Assembly (NCBI GenBank): GCA_032358255.1
Contig: JAULBX010026086.1
Location: 1-48,524, forward strand
DNA: 48,524 bases
From: Heterotrichella gracilis
Lineage: Eukaryota > Sar > Xanthophyceae > Tribonematales > Xanthonemataceae
Reading direction: 5' to 3'
Below the pieces are notes generated by a model. It was given only the letters and a program-made list of their open reading frames with translations. It had not been told where the DNA came from and ran no database searches. This document shows positions 42,932-48,524 of the stretch, in pieces; positions within the stretch are counted from its first letter, which is position 1; every line of letters starts with the position of its first letter. The translations under genes and the position numbers were made by a program.

Positions 42932-44386
42932 ATGATCAACAATAGCTCAGTCACGTTGTGGCTGCTGCTCCTGGCGGGTGCTTGTGGTGTCCAGCCTTGG
43001 GGGCATGAGGGTGTTCCTGGTGACTTCGTCAAGGGAAGGTAAGGGGAGGTATTGCAGTTGCTTACACCTGGAAGTGCCTGCTCCCCACCTCACAAGCTAA
43101 CGGTCACAGCTTTCAAGTGTGTCAACAACCTAGCGCGGTGCTCCTTTACTAGGACACAAGTGTAGTGTGCACACCGAAGTACCCCTTGCACCCCTTGCAC
43201 CTCCCCTGAGCAGGTCGCCTGCCCTGATTGAAGCTTTGGCTGCATACAAGCTGAAGCATGCCAACGTCACAGCTCAAGAGGCCTGTACACAGCGGTACAT
43301 TGTGGTAGGCTTCTCTTCGGGATGGGGCAACAGGCTACCATCAGCGGTGACAGGTCTGGTGTTTGCGATGCTGACAGGCAGGATTCTACTCATAAATTCC
43401 AAGTCGTATGACCATTTTTTTCAACCATCGTTTGTGGACTTCAGCTATAAGCGCTGGCGTGCTAGCCACAATTGCACATTTAAAGAGGAGTCAGCCAGCA
43501 ACTTCACCCTTTACCCCAAGGGTAACTTTTCAGCTATGCGCCACTGGGCCACGGATGACTTGGCAGCCTTGTATGAGAGCCACAAGCTCCTGTTTTACAC
43601 AGACTGGGACTACAGCATTCTGCTGTTGCTGAGCAATGCACGTTACAACAAGCAGCTGCTCGACTGGTTCCCAAGGGGTGAATTCTTTTGGTCGCTGGCT
43701 CCTTTTGTGTTGCCATTTGCCGCTGAGGTCGTGCAGGAGGCTGACACCTTTGCTGCAAACCATTTTTCAGCATACACCATGGGGATTCACATCCGCAGGC
43801 ACAAGGCTTGTGTGGCCGCAATAATAGTAGCGCTGTGGGAGGGGACCACATACTGCCTGCCATGGCACCGGTGTGCGAGAGTCTCCGAAAGACACCACTG
43901 CGCCACTATGCAGATGTTGCAGTGATGATGGCAAGGCGTGTAGCCCTGGTGTATCCGAATGTGACATTCTTCGTCTCCATGGACGATATAGACATCCTTG
44001 ATGATTTTCGGGAGCTGATGCCTAATATGCATGTTGTATTTTCTGAGGATAGGCTGCTCAACCTGCACCTCCCTGACCATGCCGCAGCTGATGTGGATGT
44101 TGGTGCATTAGTGGATATGCTCCTTTTGAGCAGGTGCAACCAGACAGTGGTTACGTTTGCCTCAACATTTGGTTGGGCGGCAGCAAGTCTCCGTGGTGTG
44201 GCTCCCGTGAGCATAATATTTTCCCTACAGAACACGTTGTCGGTCAATTTCTATGGCGCAATTGTTGCGGAACCTGTACACTACCTCTCAGCACGATACT
44301 TGTTGCTAGAATCAGAGGAGCAACAAGACCACGCTCTGTTGGACTCGGATCCCTCCTGGATACAATATGCTCAGACTTACATTTAA
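42932..44386 (+). CDS. secretory fucosyltransferase-like protein with one frame break
   Basis: Predicted Golgi or secreted glycosyltransferase related to the GT37/O-fucosyltransferase superfamily. Exon 1 (42932-43038) codes a signal peptide (NSSVTLWLLLLAGACGV) and joins in phase to exon 2 at 43214. The key segment YIVVGFSSGWGNRLPSAVTG then LVFAMLTGRILLI matches the GxGNR donor-binding loop of GT37. GIHIRR (43782-43799) is the arginine motif of the superfamily, and VTFASTFGWAAASLRG near the end is the C-terminal S-T-F-G loop. There are several N-glycosylation sites (NVT, NCT, NFT, NFS). Just after GIHIRRH the frame shifts between 43798 and 43850, and the rest (DHILPAMAPVCESLRK to WIQYAQTYI) continues in another frame. 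This is a one-step frameshift, either real (pseudogene) or a sequence error. No plausible intron explains it. Confidence 0.65.
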
Positions 44387-44808
44387 TTAGTTACCGTATT
44401 GTTGGACAAGTTGTCCACACATGACCAGTGCCACCAAACTTGATATTTATTCTCAATGAGCCAAGCTCGTTGTTGCTGCCCCAGTGTTTGACATGGTGGT
44501 CCCGTCATAATTCCTTTTACAAAATATTTATAATTATTCCGAAGGCGCGCCTAGGAGTCCTTCCACACTGCTCATCAGTGGTGGCAACCGTTGACTCCCT
44601 GAAATGTCGCCATAGTTTGAAAGGCTTGCTGAGTTTGTCATGCACAAGTTGGTGGTACAGGAAGCTGGTAATGGACATGCACCACCTTTTGTGCAGTGCT
44701 TGTTGAAAACCCTTCAGGTTGTCTGACAGTGTCCCAAAAACACTGTCCAGGGTCCAGGCTAGGCCCAAAGGGCACTCAGGGCCAACAGCAGTATACACAC
44801 AGTTTAGC
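44387..44808. other. convergent intergenic region
   Basis: Lies between the 3' ends of the fucosyltransferase-like gene (+) and the intact exostosin gene (-). The part at 44740-44808 resembles the 3' flank of the exostosin pseudogene (40780-40852), with AGGGTCCAGGCTAG in both. Confidence 0.5.
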
Positions 44809-46077
44809 TTACAAGCAGTAGTCCACAGCGTGCGTAAGAATGTTATCAAAAACACGGTTCCCAGGCTGGTCCCACAGCAGGTCAAGCAAGTGGTGCTGAA
44901 TGGCCTTCAGCTTCAGTTGGTGCCGCTCTGCAGGTTGGTCCAAAATGGCCCGCAGTTGGTTCAGGGTGAAGTTGTGTGGCAGGTTGTACACCATGTTTGC
45001 CCACGCCACTGTACCCATGAAGGGCAGGCCTACCACCCAGAGATGTTCGCTGACGATGATGGGGATTGCACCCACGCGGAGTATATCGTACAGCCTCGAG
45101 GTGGTGGCAGTATCGCCGTAGATCACTAAACCAAACCGGGAGTTGCGGAGGAAATTGCGGTAAAACTCGCTCCTCCCCGGGGGATGTACGTACGGGAGAC
45201 AGCACACGCACCGCCGCGTCAACAGGCACTCATCCTCGTGGCACTCCTTCTGGAAGCTGGTGCACTCCTTCCCTTTTTCGTTGCTTGCAAACACATACGT
45301 GAAGTTGTAGCGTGAGCCCTCTGCCTCGATGAGCCTGCCAACGTCACGGCGGGTCTGGTAGCGTGGGTTATGGTCGATGCGACCAACAAAGAACACGTCG
45401 AACGCTCGCTCGGTGAACGGGACTGCAGCTGGCAGCGGCACGTCAGCCCCTTCGACCACGTATGGAATAGGAACGTAGCAGCGCCCAAAACTGTTCACTG
45501 CCAGTGACACTGCACCTGGGCCGTTTGTCGTTGAGTGGGCCACTATCATCCGGGCTGCTGCATCCCTAAACACATCGGGCACCGTCACTCTCCAGAACAT
45601 CCAGTCGAACATCACGATCACGTGGTCCCTGCCCTGGCGAGCCTGGTAGCTGGGCTCACGCAGCAGCGCTGTGGAAGTCACGCTGAGCATCTGGGTTGGG
45701 CTGAGGCCGCTGCAGTTGCCCACCCTTCCTGCGTACCCCAGTAAGTTGGGCACGATGAAAAGCGCTATGGAGTGGTTGGACGGGTCTCGAACGCGTCCCG
45801 GATGCTGCAGCGCGGCCTCGAGGAACCAGATTGGGGGGGATGTGGTACCGCTGAGATTCTCTCCCAACGAATACTTATAAGTAGATACTGGCATCACCCC
45901 TGACGCGGAGCAGTTGCTAATCCAGTCATATTCTGGCCCCTCGTACACATAGCATGGTGCCGAAGCTGCAAGACCGAAGAAGCCCAAGACAACCAGCAGC
46001 GCCACTCCACCCCACCCCACCCCAGCCAAACTGTTCAAGCATTGCATGCATGCATGCATATGCGTGCGTGCACCCAT
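44809..46077 (-). CDS. exostosin-family (GT47-like) glycosyltransferase
   Basis: An intact intronless gene of 422 residues. A signal peptide or anchor is visible (GGVALLVVLGFFGLAASA) followed by PCYVYEGPEYDW, the usual exostosin opening (xVYExP). The middle has FVVG-type FDVFFVGRIDHNPRYQTRRD. The exostosin donor-site block is NSRFGLVIYGDTATTSRLYD then ILRVGAIPIIVSEH, with LPF after it. Six or more N-glycosylation sites and paired cysteines (CVCC) fit a secretory-pathway enzyme. In plants and algae GT47 enzymes build cell-wall polysaccharides or protein-linked arabinose/galactose chains; the sugar specificity cannot be read here. The ATG choice among MGARTHMHACMQCL is uncertain. It is a close paralogue of the broken copy at 40853. 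Confidence 0.88.
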   Translation of the reverse strand: MGARTHMHACMQCLNSLAGVGWGGVALLVVLGFFGLAASAPCYVYEGPEYDWISNCSASGVMPVSTYKYSLGENLSGTTSPPIWFLEAALQHPGRVRDPSNHSIALFIVPNLLGYAGRVGNCSGLSPTQMLSVTSTALLREPSYQARQGRDHVIVMFDWMFWRVTVPDVFRDAAARMIVAHSTTNGPGAVSLAVNSFGRCYVPIPYVVEGADVPLPAAVPFTERAFDVFFVGRIDHNPRYQTRRDVGRLIEAEGSRYNFTYVFASNEKGKECTSFQKECHEDECLLTRRCVCCLPYVHPPGRSEFYRNFLRNSRFGLVIYGDTATTSRLYDILRVGAIPIIVSEHLWVVGLPFMGTVAWANMVYNLPHNFTLNQLRAILDQPAERHQLKLKAIQHHLLDLLWDQPGNRVFDNILTHAVDYCL

Positions 46078-47021
46078 TAGGACATGGTGGTTTCAAGCCA
46101 CCCTGGCAGCAGTGCAGTGCTGCCAAGTCGTGCTGACATGTCGTGCTGACAAGCAGTGCTGACAAGTCGTGCACAGTTCTATTGTCAGCACTGGTGTACT
46201 GCTCGGTGCTTTTGCATGCATTATGAATGGTAGAACACCGTAAACGGGCGGGGAACTATATAACAGAACATGTTATTCTGCAGAACAACGGAATAGTTGA
46301 TGGGTGTCCTCTGTATTTCTTACTACAGTCATGTTATTCAGAAGAAAGAACGAACAAAACGCCCCCAGCCACAGACAGGCCAGGCCAGTGGAACATGTCA
46401 TGGCATCGGTAACAAGGGCATAGAAAGAAAGGAAGGAGGTGCACAGAGGAGGAGTCGGGGGGCAACTGGCTCCCACCAGAGCACCAAATAAATCAAATGT
46501 CTGTCAGTGTATGAATAACGGAGAGCAAAGGACAAACTGGCACTGGTGTACAGCTGGGCCGAGTGCGGCGCCCCCAGTGAATGATAGGCTGACGTGGCGA
46601 GGGGAGACTGTGTGGGGTGGGCCTGAGGCTCAACAGAGAGGCCAGGGGAGTGCAAAGGCTGCGATACATGGGGGCGATCATCGTTACAGGAACTGCTGGT
46701 GGTGAAGATAAAATTTTCTTGATTATTTTACCTTTATAAATGTTCAAACCAGACGAACACTATCGAAAGCTATCTAATTGCCTGGGCTGTGTTACAGGAA
46801 GTACAGGAATACCACAAAAATGGTGGAGCCATACATAGGTAGCCAGGATAGCCTGTGACGGGAGATGCGTCAAAACCCTCCAGGAGGGTTCCAGTTGCTT
46901 CCAAACCCCCTCACATGAGAGGGTGCGGCCTCAGCTGTGATGGCGGCCTAGACTGCGGCGGCGCCTGATCGACAACCCTATCCTAGGGTTGCGGCGATGC
47001 TGCAAATACTCAACATGCACT
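46078..47021. other. intergenic region with microrepeats
   Basis: Upstream of the exostosin gene, with (GCAT)n runs near 46040-46060 just inside its start and about four short units of (A)GTCGTGCTGACA at 46126-46176. No gene-like frame is visible. Confidence 0.5.
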
Positions 47022-47160
47022 GAAAAACTGCCGTCGGCTCCTGCTGTATGGGGGTTGAGCTTGCCTGTACTGTAGCATTGCGCCACCTAGGGTGCGTGTC
47101 TCGCTTTAGGGTTTTGAAAACTACCCTCAGCTCCTTTGGCATGGGCTTCAGCTTGACAGC
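47022..47160 (-). repeat. two copies of the right-edge gene's stop-codon end
   Basis: 47107-47160 (TTTAGGGTTTTGAAAACTACCCTCAGCTCCTTTGGCATGGGCTTCAG) and, more diverged, 47022-47092 copy the true end at 47213-47270 (TTCAGGGTTTTGAACATCGCCCTCAGCTCCTGCGGCGTGGGCTTCAG). They lie on the gene's 3' side. Confidence 0.85.
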
Positions 47161-47210
47161 GGGTAGTCATGTGGCGACCCCAAACTAGGGTCCATGCCTC
47201 CTCCTTCACC

Positions 47211-48524
47211 TCACTTCAGGGTTTTGAACATCGCCCTCAGCTCCTGCGGCGTGGGCTTCAGTTTGACGGTGTTGTAGCACTGCGCCACCTGCTGCTCCAG
47301 GCGTGAGTAGCTGTCGCCAAGCTCCTCCTCGATCCTGCACACAATGGTTTAGGATTTAGGGTTTAGGATTTAGGGTTTCGAAGGGGCATACGAAGGGGTG
47401 TGGCGAGTAGCTGCTTGCCCAGCACCTCCTCGATCCTGCACACACAAGGGTTTGTAGCGTATTTAAGACAGGTAAGTAAAGGGTGGATGCAAGTGCGGCC
47501 TTCATCGCAACAGGTAGGGTATTGGTAGGGTTTGCAAGTTTGTAGAATGTGAAGGGAGTGGCAAGCTTTGGATTGGCATGTAGCCCTGTGCCACCTGCTG
47601 CTCCAGGCGGGAGTAGCTCTCGCCAAGCTCCTCCTCGATCCTGCACGCACAGGGCTTTGGGGTTGAGGATAGGGTTCGTGGAGGGAAAATGAAGGGGATT
47701 GGAAGGGTGAGCATGTTGTCAACTCTGCAATCTTGCACACACAGGGGGCCGCCGGTGTTTTGGGAAGGTAAGCGAGGGACGGGATGGGCCAGCAAGCTGG
47801 CCATTACACTAGGGTTCCAAACAGGATATCCCTTTGGGTTTCCTAACCGCTTCACACACCCCCATGACCATGTGTGGGCTGCTTCTCTCCATGTGCTTGT
47901 GCACCAAACCCCAGTAGGGTCCCAATACGGTTTCCCTAGGGTTTCATCAGAATTGCCAACGGGGTCCTACCCAGGCACTGTACCAAGATCACCTCTAGGG
48001 TTTTCAGGAGGGTTTGCGCACCTCTTCCACACCCCCGTGACCATGTGCGGGGAGCTGCTCTCCATGTGCTTGTGCACCCGCCCCTAGTAGGGTCTCAGTA
48101 GGGTTTCCACCAGGGGTCTATCCATGCACTGTAACAAAATCACCACTAGGGTTTTTCTTAGGGTTTTCCCACCTCTTTCACACCCGCGTGACCATGTGCG
48201 GGCTGCTGCTCTCCATGTGCTTGTGCACCCGCCCCCAGTAGGGTCTCGGTAGGGTTTCCACCAGGGGTCTAACCAGGCACTGTACAACACCACTACTAGG
48301 GTTTTCAGTAGGGTATCCGCCGCACCTCTTCCACACCCGCGTGACCATGTGCGGGCTGCTGCTCTCCATGTGCTTGTGCACCCGCCACCAGTAGGGTCTC
48401 AGTAGGGTTTCCACCAGAGGTCTAACCAGGCACTGTACAACATCACCACTAGGGTTTTCAGTAGGGTATCCGCCGCACCTCTTCCACACCCGCGTGACCA
48501 TGTGCGGGCTGCTGCTCTCCATGT
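47211..48524 (-). CDS. 3' end of an unrecognised multi-exon gene (partial)
   Basis: The last exon is 47211-47334, coding IEEELGDSYSRLEQQVAQC, then YNTVKLKPTPQELRAMFKTLK and stop. The preceding exon codes VHKHMESSSPHMVTRVWKR and joins in frame (AAGAG|G ATC) through a GTGCGG donor. It exists in several similar copies in the array to the right, so I cannot tell which one is used. The protein end is helical and charged, perhaps a coiled coil. I do not recognise the family. The rest lies beyond the right edge. Confidence 0.6.
47347..47378. repeat. telomere-like tract before the last exon
   Basis: TTTAGGATTTAGGGTTTAGGATTTAGGGTT on + lies about 12 bases from the acceptor. On the gene's sense strand it is CCCTAAA at the intron's 3' end. 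Confidence 0.88.
47401..47645 (-). repeat. two pseudo-exon copies of the last exon's start
   Basis: 47582-47645 codes RIEEELGESYSRLEQQVAQG, almost the same as the true exon, with the acceptor CTGCGTGCAG. 47401-47441 codes RIEEVLGKQLL and is degenerate. Both lie in the intron upstream of the true last exon. Confidence 0.9.
47853..48524 (-). repeat. about 152-bp tandem array of an exon with its splice donor
   Basis: The anchor TGACCATGTG occurs at 47865, 48038, 48189, 48342 and 48495, spacings of 173, 151, 153 and 153 bases. Each unit codes on the minus strand (V)HKHMESSSPHMVTRVWKR followed by a donor (AGAG|GTGCG or similar), and each spacer carries CACTAGGGTTTT and CAGTAGGGT motifs. The array runs off the window edge. 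Confidence 0.93.

Noticed and set aside
47853..48524. Regular 152-bp array as a CRISPR or satellite
   Set aside because: Units are coding, with splice donors, in a eukaryotic gene, and spacers are as conserved as the rest; it is an exon-intron tandem repeat.
1..48524. tRNA, rRNA or other structured RNA genes
   Set aside because: I saw no cloverleaf with conserved A/B boxes or rRNA-like segment by eye. A tRNAscan or Infernal run would be decisive.

Overview
The window is nuclear DNA of a green alga. The evidence is GT-AG-rich split genes, a chlorophyll b reductase (NYC1 type), a plant-type MAA3/Sen1 helicase, a mitochondrial L7/L12 protein with a cleavable presequence, cytosolic HSP70 and PEX16. 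Plant-type telomere motifs (TTTAGGG/CCCTAAA, not the Chlamydomonas TTTTAGGG) are scattered through the introns, which fits a trebouxiophyte or related chlorophyte better than Chlamydomonas. I cannot name the species.

Layout: 525-4668 (+) a MYND zinc-finger protein, possibly starting before the window; 6420-9669 (-) a RING1-like PRC1 E3 ligase; 10211-10492 (+) a small unknown membrane-type protein; 12421-17013 (-) NYC1-type chlorophyll b reductase; 17507-18942 (+) mitochondrial bL12; 20803-23515 (+) cytosolic HSP70; 24428-28703 (+) PEX16; 29716-30909 (-) a leucine-rich-repeat protein; 32712-40581 (+) a 16-exon Sen1/MAA3-type SF1 helicase; 40853-42156 (-) a frameshifted exostosin copy; 42932-44386 (+) a secretory fucosyltransferase-like gene with one frame break; 44809-46077 (-) an intact exostosin-family (GT47-like) glycosyltransferase; 47211 to the right edge (-) the 3' end of an unrecognised gene. 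I assembled exons by hand. The joins of the main genes keep frame throughout, except where stated.

The most striking feature is not a gene. In at least six genes, introns (and sequence just past stop codons) carry diverged partial copies of the exon edge they adjoin. The copied piece usually spans a splice acceptor plus the exon start, or an exon end plus the splice donor. The helicase gene has them at ten or more exons, with four degenerate copies of the QYRMHP-motif exon in one intron. One PEX16 intron is largely an array of copies of the preceding exon's 3' end. NYC1, the MYND gene, RING1 (last exon) and the right-edge gene show the same pattern. Copies are mixed with telomere-like tracts, and many of these introns start G-rich (GTGGGTGGG) and end C-rich (CCCACCC...AG), so their ends are complementary. 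HSP70 and bL12m in the same window have ordinary introns without such copies. I read this as ongoing local duplication of splice boundaries that expands introns and may create new ones; mechanism and function are inference.

The genes do not form one pathway. The only functional cluster is the glycosyltransferase block at 40853-46077, where two exostosin copies flank a fucosyltransferase-like gene. All three are nearly intronless secretory-pathway genes, which suggests local duplication and decay of cell-wall or glycoprotein glycosylation genes.
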